Notes: a model not told the origin generated them from the letters alone. Numbered from the stretch's first letter, positions 18,527 through 28,180 are shown. The stretch is 64,000 nt of DNA from Azospirillum sp. TSH64 (GCF_003116035.1 NZ_LGQW01000001.1:1-64000), one strand, 5' to 3'. Program-made: numbers and translations.

Positions 18527-19273
18527 TCACCCCTTCATCTTGAGATGGATCTTGGAGACCGGGAAATAACGCCTGTGGACATAGATGGCCTGATTGGGCC
18601 TCAGGATGCCTTTCCACTCGCCGTAGATGTCGATGTCCTCATGTTCGATGCCATAGCGCTTGACTAGGACGGAATAGATGCTCTGGTCATGGCGATGATT
18701 TTTATGGTCGCCGAAAATCGCGCTCTTGATGCAGGCGTAGAGGAACCCCTCGTCCACATAGCGCTGGAACCGCCCATTGGGCTTGTAGCCCTGGATTCCC
18801 GCGCATATCTGGTTGGCGTTCTTTTCCTCTTCGGACGCTCCCATGATCCTGAAGCAGAGATCGTGCGTCCAGGTCCTGTTCTTGTGGGAATCGCCGACGA
18901 CGAAGATATGGTTCTGCTCGATCTTCTCGTAGATGTCCTTGATGTCCCGCACCAGCATCGCGCCGGAATCGAGATAGAAGATGTTGTCTCCGTAGGATGC
19001 CGCATCCTTGATGACGAAGGTCTTCCAGGCATACTGCTTGGGAGTGAGGAACTCGGGGTATATGTCGGACAACCAGGCCGGGAATTCCACGACCTGCACC
19101 TTGTGGCACCTGTTCAGCAAATCGACCTGTTCTCCTGAAAGACCGAGATTGTAGACGAGGATTCTGTCGATGGTGGAATCGCTCGTCGAATGAACAGTGC
19201 TGATCAGAAGAAGGCAGGATTCGTAGTAGGCGGAGTTGCAGCAGGTAACAAGGACATTCGACATCTTCAGCAC
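18527..19273 (-). CDS. Putative GT-A-type nucleotide-sugar transferase, copy A
   Basis: 248 residues. Starts MLKMSNVLVTCCNS; ATG at residue 4 is also possible and matches the MTNVLVTCCNS of its paralogue. The sequence resembles nucleotide-diphospho-sugar transferase folds, with an acidic 'NIFYLDSGAMLVRDIKDIY' stretch where GT8-like enzymes carry their DxD metal site. The family cannot be fixed from the sequence alone. It is very similar to the gene at 19691-20449 and belongs to the tandem duplication. Base composition is clearly less GC-rich than its neighbours, suggesting acquisition. Probable role: adding a sugar within the surrounding glycosylation locus (inference). Confidence 0.65.
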   Translation of the reverse strand: MLKMSNVLVTCCNSAYYESCLLLISTVHSTSDSTIDRILVYNLGLSGEQVDLLNRCHKVQVVEFPAWLSDIYPEFLTPKQYAWKTFVIKDAASYGDNIFYLDSGAMLVRDIKDIYEKIEQNHIFVVGDSHKNRTWTHDLCFRIMGASEEEKNANQICAGIQGYKPNGRFQRYVDEGFLYACIKSAIFGDHKNHRHDQSIYSVLVKRYGIEHEDIDIYGEWKGILRPNQAIYVHRRYFPVSKIHLKMKG

Positions 19274-19354
19274 TGCCCCGACACAGGAATTCTTCCGGAA
19301 AATTTGACCGACATTATCAGAAATCTCGCGGCATCAGCAACCCGGCGGGTTGAC

Positions 19355-19563
19355 TTTCCTTCCGATCAACTCCTCGAACACCGCCTCGATCCGGTCGACC
19401 GAGCGGGCGACGGTGAAGTCGCGGGCGCGGCCGGACAGGGCCATGCGCAGCCAAGCATCACGATGGCGGGAGTTCTCCAACCGGCAGCGCTGCACAACAG
19501 GCAGGAACAGGCAGGCATCGTGCCGCCTGGGGCGTCGGGCAGGTCGGAGAGGGTGATTGTCAT
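19355..19563 (-). pseudogene. Junction remnant: metalloprotease 5' end fused to GT4 3' end
   Basis: Bases 19474-19563 (minus strand) repeat the start of the metalloprotease, MTITLSDLPDAPGGTMPACS followed by CLLC. Bases 19355-19460 repeat the last ~105 bases of the large GT gene at 20515. The open frame of 65 codons across the junction is a chimera and probably not a functional protein, though the start codon and upstream region of the metalloprotease copy are preserved. Confidence 0.75.
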
Positions 19564-19690
19564 GACCGGGAGGAAAACCGCACCGCGGACTGCGGCACGG
19601 CCACTCTACAGCCTTTCATTCCCCTATCGAAAGGGGCGGTTGCTCCGGACCTTTTTTCTCACCGCCGGGCTCCGGGAGTGACCCGTCAGG

Positions 19691-20449
19691 TCATTCCCGA
19701 CCCTTCGCCTTGAGCTGGATTTTGGAAACCGGGAAAGCGCGTCTGTGGACATAGATGGCCTGATCGGGCCTTAGAATGCCTTGCAACTCGCCGTAGATGC
19801 CTATGTCCTCGGGTTCTATGCCGTAGCGGCTGACCAGGACGGAATAGATGCTCTGGTCATGGCGATGGTTCTTGTGATCGCCGAAAATCGCGCTCTTGAT
19901 GCAGGCGTAAAGAAACCCTTCATCCACGTAACGCTGGAACCGGCCGTTGGGTTTGTAACCCTGGATTCCTGCGGATATCTGATTGGCATTCTTTTCCTTC
20001 TCGGAGGCCCCCATGATCTTGAAGCAGAGATCATGGGTCCAGGTCTTGTTTTGCCCCCAACCGCCGACGACGAAAATGTGATTCTTTTCGATCTTCTCGT
20101 AGATGTCCTTGATGTCCCTTACCAACATCGCGCCGGAATCGAGATAGAAGATGTTGTCTCCGTAGGATGCCGCATCCTTGATGACAAAGGTCTTCCAGGC
20201 ATACTGCTTGGGGGTGAGGAACTCGGGGTATATGTCGGACACCCAGGCCGGGAATTCCACGACTTGGACCTTATGACACTTTTTTAGGAAAGCGACCTCT
20301 TCGCCCAAAAGACCGAGATTATAGACAAGGATCTTATCAATAGTCGAATCGCTCAAATTATGGACAGTACTAATCAAAAGAAGGCAGGATGAGTAATATT
20401 CGGAGTTGCAACAAGTGACGAGGACATTTGTCATCTTCAATTTATCCAA
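19691..20449 (-). CDS. Putative GT-A-type nucleotide-sugar transferase, copy B
   Basis: 252 residues, start MDKLKMTNVLVTCCNS (the inner ATG at residue 6 is an alternative). It is a paralogue of the gene at 18527-19273 with long identical stretches (for example around 'SDIYPEFLTPKQYAWKTF'). Differences concentrate in the first 60 residues and near residue 130 ('GGWGQNKTW' versus 'GDSHKNRTW'), which may reflect acceptor divergence. It carries the same YLDSGAMLVRD acidic segment. Lower GC than its surroundings, and the upstream 60 bp is AT-rich. Together with copy A it points to a recent duplication kept in use. Confidence 0.65.
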   Translation of the reverse strand: MDKLKMTNVLVTCCNSEYYSSCLLLISTVHNLSDSTIDKILVYNLGLLGEEVAFLKKCHKVQVVEFPAWVSDIYPEFLTPKQYAWKTFVIKDAASYGDNIFYLDSGAMLVRDIKDIYEKIEKNHIFVVGGWGQNKTWTHDLCFKIMGASEKEKNANQISAGIQGYKPNGRFQRYVDEGFLYACIKSAIFGDHKNHRHDQSIYSVLVSRYGIEPEDIGIYGELQGILRPDQAIYVHRRAFPVSKIQLKAKGRE

Positions 20450-20514
20450 AAACTAATAGGTATTTTCGGCAACAACTTTGACGACAATACCAAAAATCTT
20501 CATTATTGGCAACT

Positions 20515-23500
20515 TTAGAGGCCATCTTTCACTCTGGCCAGCTCCTCGAACACCGCTTCGATGCGGTCGACGGACCGGGCGACGGTGAAGTCGCGGGCGC
20601 GGTCGCGGCCGGACAAGGCCATGCGCAGCCAGGCATCGCGGTCCTTGACCAGGCTGCGCAGGCGGCCGGCAAGCGCCTCATGGTCCTCCGCCTTGAACAG
20701 CAGGCCGTCCACGCCGTCGCGCAGCACCTCGCCGCTGCCGCCGGTGCCGCTGCCGACCACGGTCAGGCCGGCGGCCATCGCCTCCACCTGCGAGATGCCG
20801 AAGGGCTCCTGGAAGACGCTGGGGAAGACCAGCACGTTGCAGCGGGCGAACAGGTCGGACAGGCCGCGGCGGTCGAGGAAGCCGGTGAAGCGCACCTTGC
20901 CGGCCATGCCGTGGCGCTCGATGAAGTCGCGGCAGCGGGCCGCCAGATCGGCGTCCGGCGCCTCCCCGGCGAAGGTGCAGTCGAAGTCGATGCCCTCGCG
21001 GTGCAGGATCGCAAGCGCGTTGATCAGCGTCTGCGGCCCCTTGTAGTTGACGAACAGGCTGGCGAAGGCGATGCGCAGCCGGTCGGTCGAGGGCATCGCC
21101 GCGCGGTGGAAATAATCGACGCGGGCGCCGGGATGGATCACCGTGGCGGGCAGGCCGTAGCCGCCGGCGACAAGCCGGTCCGCCACCCAGCCGCTGGCCG
21201 GTCCGGCGCGGTAGAGGGGGGAGCGGGGTGCCGTCTCCGGCGCGTAGCCGGGATTCTGGTTGCCCAGGCAGTGCAGAACCGGGACGCCCATCTGCCGGGT
21301 CAGCGGGTCGAGAAACTCAGTTCCGACCAGATCGAGGTTGCCGGCCAGACAGGCGTCGGCGCGGAAGTCGCGGGCGGTCTCCAGCACGCGGCGGATGTTG
21401 GCGCGGACCAGCGCGGCGCGATGGGCCGGATCGTCGTGGATGAAGGCGCGGCCGTCCTTCCAGGTGCCATAGAGGGTAAGCGAGCGGTCGACATGCGCCT
21501 CGATATCCTCGGTGCCGGCCATGCCGGGCCGGGCGAGTTCGGGCACGTCGGCGGTCAGCACCGTCACCGCATGGCCGCGGCGGATCAGTTCGGCCGAGAA
21601 CTCCCACAGCTTGCGGCCATAGCCGCCGAACTCCTGCGGTGGGAACAGGTTGGTGACCACCAGGATGCGGCGCGGCCGGCCGGTCGACGGGGCGGCCGCC
21701 TGCCGGAACAGGCCGAGGTAGCGCTCCAGCCCCGGATGGCCGCCGGTGGCGGCGGCGAAGGCGGCGGCGTCCAAATCCGGAGCCGGGTCTGCGGTTCCGG
21801 CGAGACGGGCGGCACGCCGGGCCTCGCAAAGATAGACGAATGCCTCCAGCGCGCGTCCCGCCACCGCACACAGGCGGGCCAGCCCGGCGAGCGCATCCGG
21901 CTGCTGGCGGTCCAGCCCGACGGCACCCAGCAGAAACCGTTCCGCCAGGCTGTTCTCGCCGAAGCGGGCGGCCAGACGGGCGGCGCCGACCATCTGGTCG
22001 GCGGTCCTCAGCATCGGCTCCAGCGCCGTCAGGCGCGCACGCCGCAGATCCGGCGCCAGTCCCGCCGCCAGATCCGGATTGGACAGCGAGCGTCCGGCAT
22101 AGCGCAGGGCGTCGGCGCACTGGAACAGGATGCCGCCGGGTTCGGTGGGCACGAAGCCCCAGCCGGCCAGATGGGCGGAGGCCGCGGCATGGTCGCGCGC
22201 CGACGCGGCGGGGCAGAGGACGAAGGCGCCGGACAGCCGGGCCATCCGGCGGTCGGCTTCGGCCCTATCGGAACCGGCACCCGGCCAGGGCAGCAGCGTC
22301 ACCGCATCGTCCCGCACCCGGTCGGGGGATGGCGGCAGCGGCAGGGCAACCGGGGCGGCCTCGGCGTCCAGTGCGTCGCCCAATGCGGCGAAGGCCACCC
22401 GCGGCAGATCGCGGGCCATGAGGCGCAGGTCGGCGGCGAAGCCGTCCTCCGCGGCGGCATGGACGGTCAGCCGCGACGCGGTCAGCTGCAGCCGCTGCAA
22501 TGCCTCGTAGGCGGCGAGGCGGCAGCGGAAGCCGGCGCTCCGGGCCGGCAGGGCCGACAGTCCGCGCCGTTCCCCGCGCACCTCCAGCGCCGGATCGACG
22601 CGGTCGTCCAACACCGCGGCGTAGAACTGGGCGCATTTGACCCGCGGGCTGTGGAATTCCAGCAGATGCGCCTGTCCGGCCCGGCGGATCGCCATCGCCT
22701 GATCCGGGTGGTCGAGGTAATGGCGGGCCATCTCCACCAGCTCGCCGGGCGAACGGTAGGTCGCGAGATGGCGGCCGAGGGTGAAGCAGCGCTCCAGACC
22801 GGCGTCGGGCGACAGCGCATCGGTCAGCAGGAAGCCGCCGGCGCCCAGCGCCTCGAAGACGCGCAGGTTGAGGTCGCCGTTCAGCGAGACGTTCAGCGTG
22901 ATCTGCGAGCCGGCATAGATGTCGGCCGCCATTTCCGGCGGCGCCCGCATCGCGGTCAGCGGCAGCCCGGCTTCCGTCAGCCGGTCCAGCACATGACGCC
23001 GCCAGGGATGGAAGGCGCCGACCTGGCCGACGAAGGTGAGGGGGCGGTCGGGGACTGCGGGAATGTCGCGCCGGCGCAGCGCATAATCCACCGCCGGGAT
23101 CCAATAGACGCGGTCGAACCCCGCCTCCAGGAAGGCATGGGCATGCTGGCGGGTGTGGTCGAGAACAACGGCGTCGAAGCTCTCCATCGCGCCATAGGCC
23201 AGCAGCGTGCGCAGCGGGCCGGCGAAATGGTGGGTGTCGCCGACCAGCAGAACCTTAGTGCCCGGCAGCCGGTCCAGCCCGCGGGGAAGGTTGCGCCGGG
23301 TGGCGTCGGCCTTCACCACGATCAGCTCCGGACGCTGGTGCGCCGGCAGTCGGGCGACGATGGCCAACAGATCATATTCGCCGGGCGGGGTGTTCAGCGA
23401 CGCGAAGCCGTCGCCGGTTTCCACCGTCGGGCAGTCGGGCCCGCAGAACACCTCGCGCTCCGAGAACAGCGGCCGGCGGTAATAGTCGGGCGTGGCAAGG

Positions 23501-23574
23501 CAGCAGAACAGCGTGCGGGGAGCGTCGGCTGCCGGCTGCGGGAGGAGGGAGGCGGCTTGCGTGTGCGGCGGCAT
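20515..23574 (-). CDS. Two-domain glycosyltransferase (CgeB-like + GT4)
   Basis: 1019 residues. The N-terminal part (about 20-370) resembles CgeB/spore-maturation-type glycosyltransferases, with 'YAGSQITLNVSLNGDLNLRVFE' followed by 'ALGAGGFLLTD', the nucleotide-sugar-binding loop of GT-B enzymes. The middle (about 380-620) is helical and TPR-like. The C-terminal part (about 633-1019) is a full GT4 domain: 'RRILVVTNLFPPQEFGGYG' at its start and 'VFPSVFQEPFGISQVEAMAAG' with the family E-x7-E-like arrangement. It probably adds two sugars in sequence, or one half is regulatory. The last ~105 bases are duplicated at 19355-19460. The gene is on the same strand as the four transferases around it, likely one transcription block. 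Confidence 0.83.
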   Translation of the reverse strand: MPPHTQAASLLPQPAADAPRTLFCCLATPDYYRRPLFSEREVFCGPDCPTVETGDGFASLNTPPGEYDLLAIVARLPAHQRPELIVVKADATRRNLPRGLDRLPGTKVLLVGDTHHFAGPLRTLLAYGAMESFDAVVLDHTRQHAHAFLEAGFDRVYWIPAVDYALRRRDIPAVPDRPLTFVGQVGAFHPWRRHVLDRLTEAGLPLTAMRAPPEMAADIYAGSQITLNVSLNGDLNLRVFEALGAGGFLLTDALSPDAGLERCFTLGRHLATYRSPGELVEMARHYLDHPDQAMAIRRAGQAHLLEFHSPRVKCAQFYAAVLDDRVDPALEVRGERRGLSALPARSAGFRCRLAAYEALQRLQLTASRLTVHAAAEDGFAADLRLMARDLPRVAFAALGDALDAEAAPVALPLPPSPDRVRDDAVTLLPWPGAGSDRAEADRRMARLSGAFVLCPAASARDHAAASAHLAGWGFVPTEPGGILFQCADALRYAGRSLSNPDLAAGLAPDLRRARLTALEPMLRTADQMVGAARLAARFGENSLAERFLLGAVGLDRQQPDALAGLARLCAVAGRALEAFVYLCEARRAARLAGTADPAPDLDAAAFAAATGGHPGLERYLGLFRQAAAPSTGRPRRILVVTNLFPPQEFGGYGRKLWEFSAELIRRGHAVTVLTADVPELARPGMAGTEDIEAHVDRSLTLYGTWKDGRAFIHDDPAHRAALVRANIRRVLETARDFRADACLAGNLDLVGTEFLDPLTRQMGVPVLHCLGNQNPGYAPETAPRSPLYRAGPASGWVADRLVAGGYGLPATVIHPGARVDYFHRAAMPSTDRLRIAFASLFVNYKGPQTLINALAILHREGIDFDCTFAGEAPDADLAARCRDFIERHGMAGKVRFTGFLDRRGLSDLFARCNVLVFPSVFQEPFGISQVEAMAAGLTVVGSGTGGSGEVLRDGVDGLLFKAEDHEALAGRLRSLVKDRDAWLRMALSGRDRARDFTVARSVDRIEAVFEELARVKDGL

Positions 23575-23638
23575 GAGGAGGTCTCGGACGCGGGTTGGGA
23601 AACGGCGGACCCTATGCCCGCCGCGCCATGGGCCGGAC

Positions 23639-24877
23639 TCAGGAGGCCGGCGGCTCCCCCCAGCCGGGGACGGTGTCCGCGCCGACCAGCGGACGGCGGA
23701 AGCCGCCGCCGGCGATCTCCGCCCGGATCCGGTCGGGGGTCATCGACACCACCCGCTCATACTCGGCGGTGTTGTGGGCGTACCAGGGGTTTTCCGTGAC
23801 CGAATTGGCCGACCGCGCATGGCTGAGATGGAGCAGCGGCCCCAGCGTCCGCTCCACCCGCTCGCCCAGCAGTTCCAGGCGGCGGTAGATCTCGAAATCC
23901 TCCCAGCCCCAGGAGACGAATCTCTCGTTGAAGCCGCCGAGCCGGTCGAACACCCGGCGGGCGAAGAAGACCGAGCCGCCGTAGGAGTTCTTGTAGAGCA
24001 TCTCGTTGCGCGGATCGAACAGGTCGATCTGGGTCACCGCCAGCGTCCGCTCCACGCCGGGCACGAAGTCGGGGGCGACGTCGAAGAACAGGCCGTTGAA
24101 CGGGCAGGCGAGCGCCGCGCCGTCATGGACGGCCTGCCGGGCCAGCACATACTGGGTCGGCTCCACCAGAACGTCGGTGTCCTGCACGACCAGGATCGGC
24201 GTGGCCGCCGCCGCCGCCATGAGGTTGATCTGCTTGGCCTTGTGCGTGTAGGGGCTGTCGTTGCCGGTCAGGTGGACATAGCCGTAGTCGGCGGACCCCA
24301 GCCCCAGTTCGGCCATGATGCCGGGGACGTCCTGGCGCTCCGGATTGTCCTCGCAGATCAGGATGTTGGTGTCCAGATACCGCCGCAGATAGGTGACCAG
24401 GATGCGCAGGTTGCGCCTGCGGTCCGGGGATTCGATACGGCAGGGCACCAGGAAGGTGACGTCGCGCAGGTCCAGCCGTCCGCCACGGCGCAGCGGCTCG
24501 CGCAGCGCCTGGTGGCGGGAGGCGAGCGACAGGGCATGGTCGAGCTGGGCCGCCAGCCCCTCATCGTTCGGCAGCAGCGACGCCGCGGTCTCGTAACAGT
24601 CGGCCGCGGTCCCCCAGCGGCCGGTCCACTGCATCATCTCGCCCAGCCGGATATGGGCCTGCGGCCGGTCGGGCCATTTGGCCAGGACCTTGCGGTAGGT
24701 GGCCGCCGCCGCCCCCAGCCTGCCCTGCATCTGCTGGGCGTAGCCCAGGTTCGACATCGCCTCCGGCTGGTCGGGCACCGCCACGAGGATGCTCTCGTAG
24801 ACGGCCTCGGCCTCGGCCAGCCGTCCGGCATGGTGGTGCTCGACGGCGATGCGGAAGGCTTCTTCGAGGGTCGGCAT
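23639..24877 (-). CDS. TPR-fused glycosyltransferase (galactosyltransferase-like)
   Basis: 412 residues from ATG 24877 (MPTLEEAFRIA), preceded by GGAG five bases upstream; a longer in-frame start at 24901 has no such site. Residues 1-130 form TPR units ('AEAVYESILVAVPDQPEAMSNLGYAQ'-like). Residues about 145-400 form a GT-A fold with an acidic metal motif in 'ILVVQDTDVLVEPTQ' (DTD) and a galactosyltransferase-like C-terminal signature 'GGFNERFVSWGWEDFEIYRR'. TPR domains probably hold a protein acceptor or partner. The gene is followed by the large GT gene on the same strand. Confidence 0.82.
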   Translation of the reverse strand: MPTLEEAFRIAVEHHHAGRLAEAEAVYESILVAVPDQPEAMSNLGYAQQMQGRLGAAAATYRKVLAKWPDRPQAHIRLGEMMQWTGRWGTAADCYETAASLLPNDEGLAAQLDHALSLASRHQALREPLRRGGRLDLRDVTFLVPCRIESPDRRRNLRILVTYLRRYLDTNILICEDNPERQDVPGIMAELGLGSADYGYVHLTGNDSPYTHKAKQINLMAAAAATPILVVQDTDVLVEPTQYVLARQAVHDGAALACPFNGLFFDVAPDFVPGVERTLAVTQIDLFDPRNEMLYKNSYGGSVFFARRVFDRLGGFNERFVSWGWEDFEIYRRLELLGERVERTLGPLLHLSHARSANSVTENPWYAHNTAEYERVVSMTPDRIRAEIAGGGFRRPLVGADTVPGWGEPPAS

Positions 24878-25004
24878 GAAAGCTCCGTCGGGGCAATCCA
24901 TCTGCCGGGCCGTTCGGGCGCGGGCAGGACGGCCGCTTACTTACCGCAGCCGCAATCGCGATGCACGGCCGAAGACAAACCGGCGGACCGGCGTCCCGCG
25001 CTCC

Positions 25005-26339
25005 TCACAGGCCGTATGCCCGCAGGATTTCGTCCCGCTTCGCGCTGTAGGGGCTGTTGCCGTGCTTTCCGGCGAGCGCGCCGGTCAGGACGAGCGGCAG
25101 CGCATCGGGGGCACGCGGCGGCAGGACGCTGTCCGGCCAGGCGGCGTGCGCCATCTCGCTCCCCAGCAGCTGCGCGGCGCGTTCGACGCAGGCGAACAGG
25201 GCGACCTGGTCGATCATCCAGATGTAGCAGCGGGCGAAGTTGGTCCGCAGGAAATCCGCGATCATCAGCAGCGTCAGATAGCCGCTGCGGCTGTGGCGGA
25301 AATAGACGAAGGAGGCGTTGTAGCGGCTGCACAGCGGCTCGCCGCGATAGTCGGTGTGGGCGACGTCGGCGGTGCCGGCGAGCCTGACGATGTCCTCCGG
25401 CTTCTCGCGGAACAGCACGTCGGCATCGCAGACGATCACGTCGGCCTTGTGCAGCAGCATCGCCTCCGCCGCGATGAGGAAGCGGGAGGACGCGTAATAG
25501 GGCTTGTCGATGGCCTCCCCCCGCAGCGCCCAGCGCTCGTGCGAGAAGGTGACCGGCATGGCGCCGACGATGCCCCGCAGCCGCTCGATCAGCTGGGCGA
25601 CCTCCGCATCGCCGTTGACGATGTGGTAGTGGACGGCCACCGCCGACCCGAGCGCGTGGAGGTTCAGGATCTGCGCTGCGGCGTAGCGCTTGAAATAGGC
25701 GCCGTCCACCGACACCAGCACCACATGCCGTCCGGCCGGGGCGAAGGGCGGCGCCGCATCCGCCTGGGCCAGGGCCTGGGCCGCCCGGCGGAAGGACAGG
25801 GACGACAGGTCGATGACGCAGAGCCCGTCGCTTGCGTATTTTCCCTGCCGGAACAGGGCTTCGCCGAGCCAGAGATGGAAGATGGCGTTCTGGCAGCCGG
25901 CCGCGGCGCGGCCATGGACCTCCGCCAGGTCGGGGCGGCCGGCCTCGTTGAACAGGAAGGACAGGTTGGCATGGACCTGCGGCCGCAGGGGGGATGGCGC
26001 CGCCCGTTCCAGCGCCCGGCCGAGCAGGTCGATGCCCTGCCGGGGGATGGCCGGATCGCGTTCGAGGACCCCCATGCCGGCATAGGCCAGCCGGTGCGCC
26101 AGGGCGAGATACAGGGCCTCGTCATCGGGCCGGCAGCCGATCAGCGCGTCGGCAAGCCGGCCCCTCTCCACCCCGTCGCCGATCCGGGAAATCAGCAGCG
26201 CCATGATGTCGTAGAGGCGCTGACGGTCGCCGGCCGCCTCGATGGCGCAAAGCTCGCGGTCGAGGGCGGCATGGTCGATTGCGCAGGCCGCGGCGATGCC
26301 GCCGATCACCTGCCGGAATTTCTGCTGATCCATGCGCAA
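25005..26339 (-). CDS. Protein with TPR-like N-terminus and GT8-like domain
   Basis: 444 residues. The N-terminal 190 residues are helical and repeat-like ('ALYLALAHRLAYAGMGVL'). The C-terminal part begins 'HVVLVSVDGAYFKRYAAAQI' and carries a DxD motif in 'KADVIVCDADVLFREKPEDI' (about 300-315), as in GT8-like retaining transferases. The final region 'GKHGNSPYSAKRDEIL' includes a histidine-containing loop typical of the family's end. The family assignment is tentative. It sits in a same-strand run of TPR-fused transferases. Confidence 0.72.
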   Translation of the reverse strand: MRMDQQKFRQVIGGIAAACAIDHAALDRELCAIEAAGDRQRLYDIMALLISRIGDGVERGRLADALIGCRPDDEALYLALAHRLAYAGMGVLERDPAIPRQGIDLLGRALERAAPSPLRPQVHANLSFLFNEAGRPDLAEVHGRAAAGCQNAIFHLWLGEALFRQGKYASDGLCVIDLSSLSFRRAAQALAQADAAPPFAPAGRHVVLVSVDGAYFKRYAAAQILNLHALGSAVAVHYHIVNGDAEVAQLIERLRGIVGAMPVTFSHERWALRGEAIDKPYYASSRFLIAAEAMLLHKADVIVCDADVLFREKPEDIVRLAGTADVAHTDYRGEPLCSRYNASFVYFRHSRSGYLTLLMIADFLRTNFARCYIWMIDQVALFACVERAAQLLGSEMAHAAWPDSVLPPRAPDALPLVLTGALAGKHGNSPYSAKRDEILRAYGL

Positions 26340-26466
26340 ACCCGCCTGCGTTAAGGTGCGTGCCGAAGCTGAGGGCCGAAGATGGCTCTTTGCCCTGCTC
26401 CCCCCGACGATGCAAGAGCCCCTCGCTCCGGGGCCGGGCCAATGCCGAGAAGGTCGGGGCCGCCGG

Positions 26467-28068
26467 TCACAGGGCGTCCAGCCCGCGCAGAAGGCCGATC
26501 AGCCGGTGGGCGGCGGACCGCCAGCTGAAATTCTCCAGCAGACGCTCGCGGGCGGACATTCGGGTGCCGTCGGGATCGTCGATGACCGCGCGCAGCAGCC
26601 GGGCGGCTGCCTCCTCGTCGGGGGTCCACCAGTCCCGGCCGCGATAGCCGTCCAGGGCGGGGGTGACGCGGCTGGGAATCATGTGGGCCACCCGGCCGTC
26701 CAGATAGGCGCGATAGGCGCTGTGGTCCGGGGCCAGCAGGGTCAGCCCCATGGCGCCGGCCTGCGCCATCGGCAGGTCCCAGCCCTCGCCATGCGACATG
26801 CTCCAGTAATGGGTGGCGGTGGCGTGGAGCGACATCATGTCCGCATCCGACAGCATGCCCTCGATCAGGAACAGAGGGGCTGCCTGCTCCAATGTCCGGC
26901 CGATCTCCGCCGTCAGCCGGACCAGAAGATCGCGGATGCTGCCGGACGCCCCTCCCCCCTTGCCGGCCTTCAGCAGCAGGGCGGCGCCATCCTCCGCCCG
27001 CGTCGTGCGCAGCCACACCCGCAGCAGCCCCTCCAGGTTCTTGCGGCTGTTGAGGTCGGAAATGTTGAGGATGCGCACCGGATAGTCGGTCATCCGGCGC
27101 CCGTTCAGGCCAAGGAAGGCGGCGGGCGCCACCCGGCCGGGCTCCAGCGGTTCCACCCCTTCCGGGCAGACATGGACGCGGCCGGCCGGATGGCCGGCAT
27201 TGAGCCATGCCTGGCGGGAGGAGTCGGTGGCGACGACGACATGGTCGTGGCGCCGGCTGTGCGTCGCCCACAGGGGCGGAATGTCGAGCGCCTCGAACAC
27301 GGTGTAGTTGATCGTCTTCAGGTTTGGCACCGCCTCGACCACCAGCGGCGTGGTGAAGCTCAGCACCGCCTTGGCCCGCACCGGCCGATCGAGCGTGTGA
27401 AGGAGCGGATCGATCTGATCGTCGGGCAGATTGTCGACATCGTCATGGTTCAGGTCGACCAGCCGGATCCGCACTCCGGCATCGACCAGATGGCGGACGA
27501 ACTGGCGGACCTTGTGGGCATAGCCGCTGTTGTCGCGGAAGGCGCCGCGGACCACCAGCCCCGGCGGCAGCGACGGGTCGGCGGCATCGCGGGCGATCCC
27601 GCGGGCGGTGGCGCCTCGCTCCAGTGCCCGGCGCAGCCGGGATGCGAATGCGCCGCCCGCCTCCAGGGCGGCGGCGCGGCGCAAAATCCGTTCGGCCTCG
27701 TCCAGCCGGCCACGGGCGAGCGCTTCGCTTCCCAGGGTGATCAGCGTCACGCCGCAGTCCGGCTCCACCTCCAGCTTGCGGCGGAAATGCCCGATGGCCT
27801 CGTCGAGCCGCCCCGAATCCTGCAAGGCGCGCGCCTGGTTGAAGAGGGCGGGGGCAAGGGTGGGAGCCAGCAAGAGCGACCGCGCCATCAGTGCAATCCC
27901 CTCCGCCTCGCGGCCGGCACGGCGCATTTGCAGCCCCAGCAGATGCAGGGAGTGCGGCTCGGCCGGCTCCACCGCCAGGACGTCTCGGTAGAGCGCCGCC
28001 GCGCGCTCCGGCTGGCCGCCGTTGTGAAGGGCGACGGCCTTGGTCAGGATATCGTGGATGGAAGGCAT
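26467..28068 (-). CDS. TPR-fused GT4-type glycosyltransferase
   Basis: 533 residues. TPR units cover about residues 1-160 ('AAALYRDVLAVEPAEPHSLHLLGLQMR'-like). From about 180 a GT-B enzyme follows: 'GAFRDNSGYAHKVRQFVRHL' (acceptor-side loop), 'VHVCPEGVEP' in the hinge, and 'YWSMSHGEGWDLPMAQAGAMG' in the donor-binding half, equivalent to the GT4 'E-x-FG' segment. It likely transfers a sugar to a protein or glycan recruited by the TPR part. It is the upstream-most gene of the minus-strand transferase block. Confidence 0.82.
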   Translation of the reverse strand: MPSIHDILTKAVALHNGGQPERAAALYRDVLAVEPAEPHSLHLLGLQMRRAGREAEGIALMARSLLLAPTLAPALFNQARALQDSGRLDEAIGHFRRKLEVEPDCGVTLITLGSEALARGRLDEAERILRRAAALEAGGAFASRLRRALERGATARGIARDAADPSLPPGLVVRGAFRDNSGYAHKVRQFVRHLVDAGVRIRLVDLNHDDVDNLPDDQIDPLLHTLDRPVRAKAVLSFTTPLVVEAVPNLKTINYTVFEALDIPPLWATHSRRHDHVVVATDSSRQAWLNAGHPAGRVHVCPEGVEPLEPGRVAPAAFLGLNGRRMTDYPVRILNISDLNSRKNLEGLLRVWLRTTRAEDGAALLLKAGKGGGASGSIRDLLVRLTAEIGRTLEQAAPLFLIEGMLSDADMMSLHATATHYWSMSHGEGWDLPMAQAGAMGLTLLAPDHSAYRAYLDGRVAHMIPSRVTPALDGYRGRDWWTPDEEAAARLLRAVIDDPDGTRMSARERLLENFSWRSAAHRLIGLLRGLDAL

Positions 28069-28120
28069 GGCCTGTCGGGAAAAACCGGGAATCGAGGCGC
28101 CGGTGCCGTCACCGGCATCG

Positions 28121-28180
28121 GTCGGGGAGTTGGCGGGGAAACTGGCAGAAAAGTTGGCAGGGGAGTTGGCGGGAGGCCGC
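28121..28180. repeat. Short imperfect GTTGGCRGGG direct repeats
   Basis: The 5' flank of the TPR-GT gene contains at least three imperfect copies of an 11-15 base unit around GAGTTGGCGGG / AAGTTGGCAGGG. They are too short to assign a function. Confidence 0.45.

Larger units (their letters stand above)
18290..20640. repeat. Tandem duplication, two ~1.18-kb units
   Basis: Unit 1 (about 18290-19460) and unit 2 (about 19474-20640) contain the same series: the first ~90 bases of the metalloprotease gene, its upstream region with CCCCTATCGAAAGGGG-like near-palindrome and a run of T, a transferase-like gene, and the last ~105 bases of the GT4 gene. The inner junction (19355-19563) therefore fuses a dead GT4 3' end to a dead metalloprotease 5' end. 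The outer copies of those ends are the intact genes. Confidence 0.85.

Noticed and set aside
20506..23799. Plus-strand frame of 1097 codons opposite the large glycosyltransferase
   Set aside because: Antisense shadow; the minus-strand frame has two complete glycosyltransferase domains.
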